This document shows positions 34,922 to 46,156 of a DNA stretch of 64,000 bases, piece after piece. The notes below the pieces were generated by a model. It saw only the letters and a list, made by a program, of their open reading frames with translations, made no database searches and was not told the origin of the DNA. This DNA is from Euryodendron excelsum (lineage: Eukaryota > Streptophyta > Magnoliopsida > Ericales > Pentaphylacaceae): NCBI GenBank assembly GCA_033060915.1, contig CM065388.1, forward strand, positions 25,937,001 to 26,001,000, given 5' to 3'. Made by a program: the position numbers and the translations under genes. The first letter of the stretch is position 1, and each line of letters begins with the position of its first letter.

Positions 34922-36069
34922 CTTGGTTGCCTCAACGCTTCGTCAATATCTAAGAAGATTACACTTGGTTACTACACTTAAAATTTCCTGCGGTTATGGA
35001 AGCAGGAGAACACGTGTGGAGAACACATGTGAACCCAAGAGATGGTTGTGGGCCCTCTTTGAATCATTTAAGCCTTGCAATTATAACCTTTCTTTGTTAG
35101 CCAACTATCTTCGTCTTATTCCAATCAGGAATGTAACCCCGCATTATCCTAAGTAAGACATGGCTAATTTCATATGCCAGTCGACAACTCTTTGAAAGGT
35201 TCAATCCTATTATGGATGAAGAAGTGTTCAATCACAAAAAAAGAAAAAAAAAAGAAAAAAAAAAAAGGGAAGTGCCCAAGTTGACAGAATCATGCATTTT
35301 GCATTACTTGTTTATCTAAACTATTATTGAACATTTTGCTATATCCCTCTGCTTCTCTTGTTGTAACCTTTGTTCCAAGCCTAAAGTTGTACTTTGATCT
35401 TTGGGGGAGTATGGTTCAAATGTAGAAATAAATGAGAAGGATTAATAGTGTGTTTTCTTAAACTTCTTGGTATTTGCATCATTTCATGAGACTAGATATG
35501 TATAAATTTTTTCCTAAGTGCGTTTTTCATGTCATATATATGAGATATTTTGCTTTTGATATATACTACTCAACTCACATATTATTGAGAGATTTACACA
35601 TGTTTCAGAGTGATTTATTATTTTGAGTGTAATCTTGGTAAGATTTGAGTCAAAGCATGTTTTAGAAGGACATTTAAATTGTATTCTACTTTAAGATTGA
35701 ATTTATGTTCATATTGGCTATACATTCACACACTCTGAGTTCATAATACTATTGAAATATTCTTAGAAAGTGGGATAGTGTTTCAAACTTCAGTTGATTT
35801 TTATTTTTGTGCTCAAGTGATAAAGTTCATTGACGGTGTTTTTTTTTTTTTAATTCTCTGCATTTGAATGAATGAAATTCTCTAAGATAAACAAAGGAGT
35901 TATTTGATGTTTGTGAGTAGCATCACTAGAAACCCTCACGAGACTATAACTTGTCCACTAGGGGTTTAAAAGCTTATTGCATATGTTAAATGCAATCATG
36001 TGTGGTTTTTAGTTTTAGAATTGACCCGCTTTGATTGCTAGAGACTAGCAATATGCTGGTTGGGGGGTG
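34922..36069 (+). other. 3' non-coding part of Athila-like element
   Basis: About 1.1 kb before the 3' LTR with no supported gene. It contains a short AAGAAAAA-rich tract (35239-35273). It ends in a G-rich tract (TTGGGGGGTG, 36059-36069) adjoining the 3' LTR, the expected polypurine primer. Confidence 0.65.
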
Positions 36070-37265
36070 TGATAATAACTCAAAATTATAGTTTAATTGT
36101 GGTTTGAATAAGCATGATCCCATCTATTTAATAATTATTTTTCATGTTTAGAGATAAATATGTTATTTTACTTTTCACCATGGCATGATAAATGTTTTCA
36201 TATTTAAATTATTGTATTCATATGTTTACTTGTATTTTCTCTTGTAGGAAATACAAGACAATAAATCATATGCAAAATGTGTGAAAAAGATGAAGATTTG
36301 ATGCAAATTGAAGTAGAGATCATATTCATGTGTGAACAAAAGAAAATTCCAAGATAAGATGAGTAAAATCTGGGCAGATGGGATTTAAGACAGCTTCAGT
36401 ATATTGGCTATAACTTTTGACTCACAAATTCGATTGACGTGATTTTTGTGGCATTGAAAAGAAGACTTCTACAGATACAATTATGTGTTAACATGAATTT
36501 CATGAATCTACCATTTACATGGTCAAAATTGGGATGCAAGTCAGCTTTGGTGAAAACTCTCAAATTTTCCATGTCTATTTTCAAACTTTATGGCTATTGT
36601 CTTCCTCTTTAAATTTCTTTGTATCCTTGGTTATAAATAGGAGTGAGATACATAAGCAAAAGACATCTCCTTCTATCTTTCTTCACCTATTATCTCTCTT
36701 TTGCTTAAGTTTTACTTAGTTATAGTTGTAATGGTTTGCTAAGCTCCTAGTTAAGGCTAGGAGTGAAACTTTTAATGAAGTTGTAGTACTTGTTCTTTGA
36801 TCCATGAAATGTTTTTCCAAAAAAAAGTCTTTTTAATTGATTGTTCATATGTTTTAGAAAAAATTTTATTTTGTAAAATCCCTTGATTTATTGTTAACTA
36901 CGAGTACAATGAATGCTTGGAATTCCCTACAAAGCAAATAAGTAGATTTGCAAAGTTTTGATCAATTAATTATAAGACTAATCTTATGATACAATTTTTC
37001 TATGAAATCACCGTTTCCTCTTCCGATTGAAATCACTTTTTAGTTAATTTTCAATTGAGTTATAAAAAAAGATCAAGAATAAACGTTACAAGCTTGTTAT
37101 AAGTGTAACTCTAATGCCTTACCAATCTCATCATTATCTCTTAACCCCATATTTTCTACTTGTGTCATATGTTCAACCAATCCATGTAGTTCGACACTCG
37201 GACTCCCGAGTTTATACTACTTTGTGACAACCTGCACTTGGATTTGTTATCTTTTTGTTGCATCA
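36070..37265 (+). mobile_element. Athila-like 3' LTR
   Basis: 1196 bp, TGATAATAACTC...TTGCATCA, collinear with 17272-18461. TSD CCCAT follows at 37266-37270. Confidence 0.9.
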
Positions 37266-37270
37266 CCCAT
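37266..37270. repeat. Target-site duplication CCCAT, right copy
   Basis: Exact partner of 17267-17271. Confidence 0.9.
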
Positions 37271-37599
37271 CCATTCTGTTAATTGATTGCATACATGTCA
37301 GTTAATATGACATAAAATAAAGTATGAACAAGGGTCCACCTACAAAAGAAATGCACAGAGTTAGTACCTTTATAAAAAACTAACTCAATACAAGATAAAA
37401 TTGAATGGTAAAGTCATGCAAGTGTATACATGTAAGAGTATGCTATAGATGCAAGTGATGACATCTTTTGAAAACATTTTAAAAAAATTTTAAAAAGTGT
37501 ACAAAACTGGATAAAGGAACTGAAAATTCTGGGTGCGTGAAGGATGAAGAGACATGACAATAGCCTAACCCTCTAAATGTCCCCAATGAAGTCACCAGC
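37271..37599 (-). mobile_element. Element X leader start and primer-binding site
   Basis: On the minus strand this begins with the primer site TGGTGACTTCATTGGGGAC (37597-37579), a decayed form of TGGCGACTCCACTGGGGAC. The leader follows as in 23905-24180 and is cut by the Athila-like element at 37271. Confidence 0.8.
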
Positions 37600-38868
37600 T
37601 ATTATGCCTTGATTTTTGCCCCAGCCCTCTTGGCTTAGGAAAAGCATGGTCCTCTCTTTGTTAGAACTTACCCTCCTAGAAGGAGAAGTGCAATGGGGGT
37701 TTGAACTTGAAAACTTGATTTGATTAAGGGCTTTTTTGAAAAGTTTTGAAGTCGCCACCTAACATAGTTAAACGTGTGTTAGGTCACTCAAAACTAAGTG
37801 TAATCCAAGGATCAAACTTAGGTTTTTGAAAATATCCTCTTGAGAGGTGTTTTGGAAAATAGGGTTGTTTGACAACCTTTGAAAATGTTTTAAATCTTTT
37901 TGAAAAATGACTCCAGTTTAGGTCTTTGAAATAGCGATCTATTGTTCGAGGTTTGGTTATGTGTAGGAAAGATATACTAAGATCATCATCCTACCCCGCT
38001 CTTGTGGTACCTACATGTCTATTCATCCTATATTCACTCACTTGAATCTTTGGTTCCTAAATGTTCGCTTATGTCCACTTAAAACATTTTGAAAAAGGAT
38101 TTAGTCATCACTTTTAGAATGAATGATACATGATACAAGTTTTGAAAAGAGTTTGGGAGTTTTTAAAAAAGAGACTAGAAATAGAAGTTTGAAAAAGGAA
38201 TTTGATTTAGAAATAAAAGTTGTGACCGCACCTATGAAGGTTGCCTGCGTATCTCATTTGATGAGAATCAGGTCTGATTGAAAATAGGCACATTAGGGGG
38301 TTTGAAAAGTTTTAAAGACTCAAACTCAAGAGAGCTTTGATTTGAAATTGGATGTTGGAGTGTTTTTTAAATAAAACTTAAGAGTTTTTGGAAGTGCTTT
38401 TAAAGTGAGATTTGAAGTATTTTGAAATGCTTTTGAACATAAATCAATAGAGTTTTGGAAACTTGATTAAGGATTTGAAAGTGGGACTTGGACTTGCAAA
38501 AGCTCTTATGAACTTGTCTTGAAAAGATCTTTGAAAATAGTTTTTATGCACCTTACGAAAGGTATGTTGAATATTTCATTGCCTTTAAGAGATTAACTAT
38601 TTGAAAGCTAAACACCTTCAAAGCTATGAGTTTTGGAAAACATTTTAGGAAATGGGCTAGGAATTTCCCTTAAGTTTTGGATACTTTAAGGGTTCTAAAA
38701 CCCTTATCCAAAGAGCTCACTTTAGCTTGGACAACCCTAACCATAGGTGGCCTAGGGTTGCTTCAAGCGTGTGATATTTGAAAGTTGGTTTTGAAAAAGG
38801 TTTTTAAAAATGTTTAGGGTTTGAGAACCCTACAATGAACCATGTGGGTTTTATTTATATATCAGTTT
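37600..38868 (-). mobile_element. Element X 5' LTR, 3' end part (B-type)
   Basis: Minus-strand LTR sequence joins the X primer site at 37600. Its terminal bases have decayed (CATAATA where CGCGACA is expected). It includes the LTR-end hairpin near 37666-37689 and the primer-site mimic near 37750. At 38868/38869 it is interrupted by another minus-strand LTR. Its continuation lies beyond the nested elements, outside the window. Confidence 0.75.
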
Positions 38869-41062
38869 TGTCGCACCTCAGTTTTCGCCCTCCAAGTCTC
38901 CACAACTTGGGGCAAGAAAAGCATGGTACTTTCTCATGTTAGAACTTATCCTAAGAAGGGTAAGTGTGACGGGGTTTGAACTTGAGATGTATTTGATTAA
39001 AGGCTTTTGAAAAAAAGTTTGGAGTTGTTAGGTGTGTTAGGTCACCCAAAACTAAATGTAATCCGTGGATTAAGCTTAGGGTTTTTGAAAAGGTTTTAGA
39101 AAACTTCCTGAAGATGGGGTTTTTGGAAAACATATTGGGTGACAACCTTTGGAGAACGTTTGAGACCTTTTAGAAAATGACTCCCTTTTGGTCTTTGAAA
39201 ATAATAATTCTAGGTTCGGAGGTTGCTCACATGTAGGGAGGATGACCGAAGACTATCACCCTACCCCACCCTTGTGGTACCTACATGTCTATTCACCTTA
39301 TATTCACTCACTTGAATCTCCGGTCTCTAATTGTCCAATTATGTCCACTTAAAAGATTTTGAAAAAGGATTTTGTCATCATTTTTGGAAAGAATGATGCA
39401 TAATGCAATTTGAAAGAGTTTGGAAGAAAGTTGAGATTGGATTTCAAAAAGCCCTTATGAACTTGTCACAAAAATGTTTTTGAAAATTGCTTTTTATGTA
39501 CCTTATGAAAGGTATGTTGATGTTTCATTGCCTTTGAGAGGTTAGTTATGTAAGAACTAAACTCCTTCCAGACCATGAGTTTTAGAAAGCATTTTTAGAA
39601 AGAGGAGCTAGAAACTTCCCTTGTTTGAATATCTCACTTGATCTTGGACAACCCTAACCATAGAAGGCCTAGGGTCATTTCAAGAATGTGATGTTTGAAA
39701 ATAGTTTTTGGGAAAAGATTTTGTAAAACATTTAGGGTTTGAAACCCTAATATGAACCTTTCATTTGATGTATCACTTTCCTTAAGAAACCTTAACCAAG
39801 CAAGGGTTAGGATTGCCTTAGGGTTATGAGTTTTTGAAGTCGTTTTAGAAATAATTTTTGAAAAATGGTAAGTGTCTAGCCATTTTTGGATTGTGACAAG
39901 TTTGAAAGAGTCTTTTAAAACAGTTTTGGGTTGGAGGTTGAGTTTGAAAAAGGGCCCCAGAGTTACAATCTTGAAGCCTCCTAACCTAGGTTGGGCGAAC
40001 TAGGGTTAAGGTAACCTAGGGTTAGGTTGGCTCAGGGTTAGGTCGACTTAGGGTCTGATGGACCTAGGGTTAGACCTTTTGGGGATTGGTTGACCTAAGG
40101 TTAGAGAACCTAGGGTTGGAAGTGACTTGGCATGTAAGTAAAATAGGGTTTAGGAAGGATCTTAAAGTAGAAAAGATTTGATTTGATGCAATATGGAAAG
40201 GTATAATTTTTCGTCGAAAAAGAAAAGTTTCATTTTAAGAAAGTTTTGAAAAATAAAAGTTTTATTTTAGGAAAGTTTCAAATTTGTTTCAAAAAATAGA
40301 GGATTGAATTTTGTTTTCAAAAATAGAAGATGTGATTTAGTTTCCAAAAGGGAAAGAATTGATTTGGTTTCCAAAATGGAAAGATTTGATTTGACTCAAA
40401 ATAAGAAGGATTTGACTCAAAAAGGGTATGATTTTATGTAAAATCTTTTGGTGGCATTGATTTGGAAACAACTCAAGATAGCTCTGCACTTTTTTTTAGA
40501 AAACATGATGTAGCAATGATTTAAAAAAAAAATGTTTTGATGCAAGGAATGTAAGAATGAAGGTTAGGGATAAAACTAGGGTTTCCTAGGGCATGAGTTT
40601 CTAGGGTTTTGACATTAGCTTCAAGATAACAACACTTAGACTCAGTTTGGAAAACACTTGAAATTGAGATTTGGAAGAGATTAAAACAACTAGGTTTTGG
40701 AAAAAAATGGTTAGGGTTTGAAACCTTAATGTGGCTCTTAGAGGCCTCTTTGAATGTCCCACTTTCCTAAAATAACCCTAACCATGAAAATGTTAGAATC
40801 ACTTTGAGGTTGTGATTTTGAAAGCAAGTTGGGGTTTAAAACCCTAATGTGGACTTTAGTGGTCATGTTGAATGTGTCACCTTCCTAGGGAAATTCTAAC
40901 CATGAAAAGGCTATAATCACCCTGGGGCTTATGATTTCTTGAAAAACAAGTTTGAAAATATCTTTGAAAGCAACTTTGGGGTGTAGTTTTGGAACATGCT
41001 TTTGAAGATGAATTTTAAAAACATGATGGTAATAAACAATGCATGAACATGACAATTAAAAT
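38869..41062 (-). mobile_element. Second minus-strand LTR nested in X LTR (B-type)
   Basis: TGTCGCACC at 38869 (minus-strand end GGTGCGACA) restarts the LTR from its 3' end. The sequence parallel to 38700-38860 recurs at about 39650-39760. No primer site precedes it, so it is an LTR inserted into the X LTR and not the same copy. It contains a CCTAGG array (39985-40115). It is cut at 41062/41063 by the plus-strand element, and the 5 bases before that junction are AAAAT. Confidence 0.75.
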
Positions 41063-44000
41063 TGTAAGCACCCCATTTTGCCTGCTTGGCAATCTCCAAT
41101 CCAAATCAATTCTCTAGTAAAATGTCAAAATACTACCAAACTCCAATCAAATCAATCGGTCACTTCACGAGCCTGTCGGGCCTAATTAAAGCCAAATGAC
41201 CAAAATACCCCTAGGCACTCTAGGCTGCTTTTTGGGATCGATCAATCTTCAGAACTAATGCTAAACACCGTCAGAGTGACATAAACACTCACAAACTTTC
41301 TAAGGTAGTTTTCAGAGACCGGGCAGTCTTCGAAACCAATCACCGCTGCCGGAGTGACAAAAACCGTCACAAACTTTAAACGGTTCACTTCTGACACTTG
41401 CTAACCTGCCAATGTAGAATATTCATTATGCCCCTTGGCATTAGGTGGCTTCCCAAAATTAGACAGTGTTCAAAATCCACACCAAACCATCGGAGTGATG
41501 GAAACACTAAAAAACCTTTAAGGCATTGGAGTGATGTGAACACTTACCAGGTTAACACGGGTGTTGCCACTAAACAACCTAGTGTAACGGGACCAAACAC
41601 ACCTCTTGGTTGTGGCACATTTATCGAAGAAAAGAGAGACCTCCAGAAACCAACGTGTCACAACCGTCATAGTGACCAAAATACTAGTAAACCGAGGTCA
41701 ACATCAATGCCTGTTAGCCTATCGCGGTGAAAAATGACCAACTTGCCCCTTAGGCATGATGGCACGTCTTGCAAGAAAGTACAAACTCCTCAAAATGATA
41801 AGTCCATCCAACTCAGCAAGTCCTTGAGAAAGTACTAAGTCCTTGATACGGTAAGTCCACCCTCTATGGCTATCCCTTGATAGCCTGCCATGTTCAAGAT
41901 GCCAATCAAACTGACTCCGGACCCATTCTGGTCAATTATAGTTGAAATAACCTATTTGCCCTTGGGGCACTCGAGCACGTCCTTCGAGAAAGCACCAGTT
42001 CCTCAAGACGGTAAGTTTACCTTTCAGAACTATCTCTAGACAGCCTGGGATGTTCGATATGCCACTCAAATCCATCCTAGTCACATTTCGACAAGTTTCG
42101 ATTAATATGACCATTTTGCCCCTAGTGGCCTAGGCACTTCCTAAACCACACTGATTCTAGGTACTAAACCGATATTTATCGGGATACTCTGACCGAGATC
42201 CCTATCCATTTCTAGGTGATTCCCTTGACTCGAAACACCTCTAAATCAACAAAAGCTTCTTGAAATGTCTTGCAGACACTCCTCTAGGGTTGCCTTTTTC
42301 TCTGATTCCTTGATTAAAACGCACCGTCAAATAACTTGAGAAATGTGTAAATTAGAGAATTCGCAAAAGCCTTTCCATAGGTCTTTCCATCGATGTAGCT
42401 CGATTGAAAAGATCACGTCTCGAAGCACCCGATCACATAGCCCGAAAGTTGCCTCTTTAAGAGACCCTTGGAGAGTCTCACAAACGCTTCGCCAGAATTG
42501 ACTTTTTCTTCAATTCCCTGATTAAAACGTACCATCAAACAACTTGAAAAATTCATAAATTAGGGAATTCCTGAAAGTATTTTTAGTGCACTTTCCATTG
42601 GTACAATTTGATTGGAGAGATAGCTTCCCAAAAGCCCTGATCACGTGGCCCCAAAATTACCATTTCTAGAAATCCATGGAGCATCTCACAAATGCTCTGA
42701 AAAACTTATTTTCATGCATGAATCCTTTGAAACTCCCAGAGGGCTCCCGGTTTATGAGAAACAACGGGGGAACATCATGAGCGTGACCGATTTTCCTAGA
42801 TCTTTCCTAGATTGCATTAACAGCAAGGCAAAGTCGGCATAAAAGTTCTTAGTAGTGGAGCGTATGCTACATGTGCCTGAAAAATGATCAAATCGTCCAA
42901 AACTTTGCTTGCTGCCTAAGATAGGGTAGTACAGGGAATGCCACGGGGCGATCAGTCACTAGAATAGGACAGTGTTGAAATACAAGACTCCCCCCTGCGT
43001 ATTCCAAAGTTGAAAATAGTAGCGAAGCCCTGCTAAAATCACCCTAGAACTCTGAAAAACCCTATATACTTCACCCTCCAAGCATCCAAACTAGATTCAA
43101 CCTCTTTCTAGTCTATGCATTCCATCTTCCAAACCTCCAAGCAACCTTGAAGGCCATTTCCAGCCCATTTCAAGGGCATTGAAGACCTTTCAAAACTCAA
43201 GCAAAGTCCTCCATTGAAGCTTAAAGAAGTTGTGAAAACAAGGTAGTATTTGTATTTATATTTTGCTAGCCCCCACTCTTCTCTTCTCCCTCCTAGCTTA
43301 CTTAGGCTATTCTCTATTTTATTCCTCATCTTCTACCCCCCTTTCTTGTTTGCTTGAACAAGAAGATCTTAGGTGCATGCCTAGGGAAAGCTTTAGGGAA
43401 GCCATCGAGTGGGGGTTCTTCCTTTAGCCTACCTTATCATGGTATGGACTATAGGCCCCTTGCAATGTAGTGTGGCCTTTTAGCCTTATATGATTTCATG
43501 ACCCCTTTTGCATATTGTTACTATGTTCATGTATTGCATGCTTGGCTCCATCACCATTTTCTAAAAACCTTAACTATTTCTATTTCCATGTCATTCTCAA
43601 ATTCCATATTCAAGTGTTTTCCTAAAGATGATTCTAAGAGTTGGTTCCTTGAAGCATAGGACTAAACCCTAGTTTCCAAGCCTTAACTACCTTCTTTACA
43701 TTTCCATAACACTCTCTTGAGTTTTTGCATAAAAATAATTTCAAAACCACCCTCCAAAAGGGTCTTTGCAAAATCTCTGCTTTCTTAAGTTTTCACCAAA
43801 AGTGGCTTTCAAAGTGTTATATTCTATGTTGATTTTTAAAGTTTTACTCTCTTGAGTTGCGTGATTGGAATGGTCTCCATGGAACCCTCTCTTGAGTGAT
43901 ATCCCTCTAATGACCATAAGAACCCTAAACCCACTAAAGTGGTTTTCTACATCCTCAAAAGTGGTTTTTAAAACAACCCTATTCAAGAAGGGTTCTCAAA

Positions 44001-44364
44001 AGTTCATTCTCTTTAATTTGCATAAAAATGATTTTCCAAGACTACCATTTCCGTTTTTGATTTCTAGAAGTTTTGTTCTCTTGAATATTGTGGTTGGAAT
44101 GGTTTTAAGGAGTCCTCTTTAGAGTGATTTCCCTCAAATCAACCATACGAACCCTTATTCTTTGGAGTGGTTTCCAACATCTTAAGAGTGATTTTTCAAG
44201 ACCCCTTTTTCAAAAAAATGATTTTCAAAAGCTCATTCTCTTTAGTTTTCAATCAAAGTTTAAAAACTACCTTTTATATATTAGTTTTCAAAAGTTTCAC
44301 TCTCTTGAGTTAGTGGTTATAATGGTTCCAAGGCTACGCTCTCTTGAGTGGTTTCCAAATACTA

Positions 44365-44369
44365 ACCAT
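44365..44369. repeat. Target-site duplication ACCAT, left copy
   Basis: Exact partner of 49542-49546. Confidence 0.92.
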
Positions 44370-44540
44370 TGTAAGCACCTCATTTTTGACCGCTCGGCAG
44401 TCTACACTCCGTCCAGACTTGTGTTCAAGTCATTGTGGGCATATTCCAATCGAAACCAACTTTCTAATCCCAAATCCCGTCTGTCCATCGCTTCGCGGGC
44501 CCACCTGGCCCAAATAGAGGCAAAATGACCAAGATGCCCT

Positions 44541-44880
44541 TAGGGGCATTGTCTTTTCTAATTCCAACCCCTCTCTCGAGACAGTAAATCTACTCCAATC
44601 GGGCACGTCTTTCTGAAGACGATAAGACCCCTTTCCAATTCCAACCCCTCTCTCTCGACAGTTTATTTCTCGAGATGGTTCCAAATCAGGCACGTCTGTC
44701 CGAAGATGATAAGACCCCTTTCCAATTCCAATCCTTCTCTCGAGACAGTTTATTCCTCGAGACGGTTCCAAATCAGGCACGTCTTTCCGAAGACGATAAG
44801 ACCCCTTTCCAATTCCAATCCCTCTCTCGAGACAGTTTATTCTTTGAGACGGTTCGACACGTTTTTTGAAGAAAATATCT
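44541..44880 (+). repeat. 87-bp tandem repeat in LTR U3
   Basis: CCCCTTTCC restarts at 44628, 44715 and 44802, an exact 87-bp period, with a partial unit before. It is the same unit as the 81-bp array at 1-405 with ATTCCA added. Confidence 0.88.
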
Positions 44881-45090
44881 TTGAAATGGTAAGTCCCTTT
44901 AAACCTGTTGACCGGGATGAGACCCCAAGTCCCCTAGATGGTAGAACGGTCCACCTTTGGTGCTTGCTAGCCCGCCAATGCAGAAATGTCCGTTTAGGCA
45001 CGCCTTCCGAGAAAGTTGACTTCTCAGGCACTAAGTCCCTTTAGCAGCTTCCCGAGATCAGGCAATTTCAGGAATGATCACAAACCGTTA

Positions 45091-45219
45091 GAGTAGCAGA
45101 AATACTCGCAAACATTGTAACCGTTAGAGTAGCGGAAATACTGGTAAACAGGTCGATATAAGGAATTGCCAACAAACCCCAGTGTCACGACGACCGCCGT
45201 TAGAGTGGCGAAAACACTC
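45091..45219 (+). repeat. Three 17-nt inverted repeats, LTR at 44370
   Basis: GAGTA-N7-TACTC at 45091-45107, GAGTA-N7-TACTG at 45127-45143 and GAGTG-N7-CACTC at 45203-45219. The spacing is 36 and 76. Confidence 0.75.
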
Positions 45220-46050
45220 AAAACCCAAGTCAACACCAGTGCCTGCTAGCCCACTTTGGTAAAAAATGACCAAACTGCCCCTTGGGCCTTTTTTGAGACT
45301 TTCCGGTTAAAATGACCATTTTGCCCCTAAGCATCCGAACGCCTCAGGAACCACACCGGCTGTGGGTATCAATCCGGTAACCTCCTGAGAATACTTCTTA
45401 TAGTATTCTCAACCTTCCTCTACCTTTCCGGATCATTCTGAGTCAGTTCCGGCCAACCCGGTACAAAATGACCGTTTTGCCCTTGGTGGGCCGGTCTCCT
45501 TTTTCGACCGCACCGGCCCTTGGTGTCAAACCGGTAATCTCCCAAGAATGCTTTTTATAGTACTCTCAACCTTTCTTTATCTTTCTGGATCATTCCGAGT
45601 CAGTTTTGGCAAACCTGGTACGAAATGACCGTTTTGCCCCTAGTGGGCCGGTCACCTTTTCTGACCACACTGGCTCTGGGTATCAAACCGACAACCTTTG
45701 GAAACATTCTGAATAATGTTTCAAAATCTTAAGTCTTCTTCCGGGACAGTCCAAGTTCGTACCGGCAGCTTCCCGATCCGATTGACCGTTTTGCCCCTAA
45801 AGGCCCGGTCAACCCTTCCGACACATCCTATCCTCATTTTTCAATTCAAATAACTCCGAGACACTATTTTAAGTGTTCCTGCTCTTTTTTGGCCTTCTGG
45901 ATCGTTCCCGGTCTTCCAAAGTCCTTCCCGGACTTTCCGAAGTCACTCCTAGTGAAGCCAGGCTAAAAATTGCATGGTAGTCACTAGTACAGGCACCCAA
46001 ATCTAGTCAAAGATACGTTGCTTGCCGACCTTAAAGATTTCCTAAATGGC

Positions 46051-46073
46051 TGGCGCCACTACTAGTGGCGCCA
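46051..46073 (+). promoter_or_regulatory. Perfect GGCGCC palindrome, LTR at 44370
   Basis: Arms TGGCGCCACT and AGTGGCGCCA around ACT. A weaker TGGCGCC...GGCGC pair follows before the TATA box. Confidence 0.8.
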
Positions 46074-46148
46074 AGCCAAAAATGGCCTAGCGCCAGTGTA
46101 ATGTTGGGCCTGGCGCCACTGTAACAGGCGCTAGTGCATTCCTCTCTC

Positions 46149-46156
46149 TATAAATA
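46149..46156 (+). promoter_or_regulatory. TATA box, LTR at 44370
   Basis: TATAAATA in the conserved context CTCTCTATAAATACAGAGCC, 325 nt before the donor-like site. Confidence 0.78.

Larger units (their letters stand above)
17272..37265 (+). mobile_element. Athila-like Ty3/gypsy element with nested insertions
   Basis: Two LTRs (17272-18461 and 36070-37265) start TGATAATAACTC and end ATCA. A tRNA-Asp-type primer site follows the first and a G-rich tract precedes the second. A CCCAT duplication flanks the whole. The gag part (18588-20428) is Athila-like. The element is interrupted at 20428/20429 by a C-type long-LTR element, and the sequence from protease through the expected pol and env-like region is missing. 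About 5.5 kb of its own sequence remains, well below the usual length of the family. By eye the two LTRs differ at very roughly one base in 12, so the insertion is not recent. Confidence 0.9.

Noticed and set aside
42300..42842. Possible host exon fragments in the region of GCACCGTCAAATAACTTGAG
   Set aside because: The same blocks occur at 5095-5400 in the other B-type LTR and repeat locally (42310 and 42530), so this is LTR U3 sequence.
44430..45044. Overlapping open frames on both strands with a repeated 29-residue unit
   Set aside because: The 87-bp tandem repeat keeps all frames periodic. The frames lie in U3 of a solo LTR and differ in strand and phase between copies.
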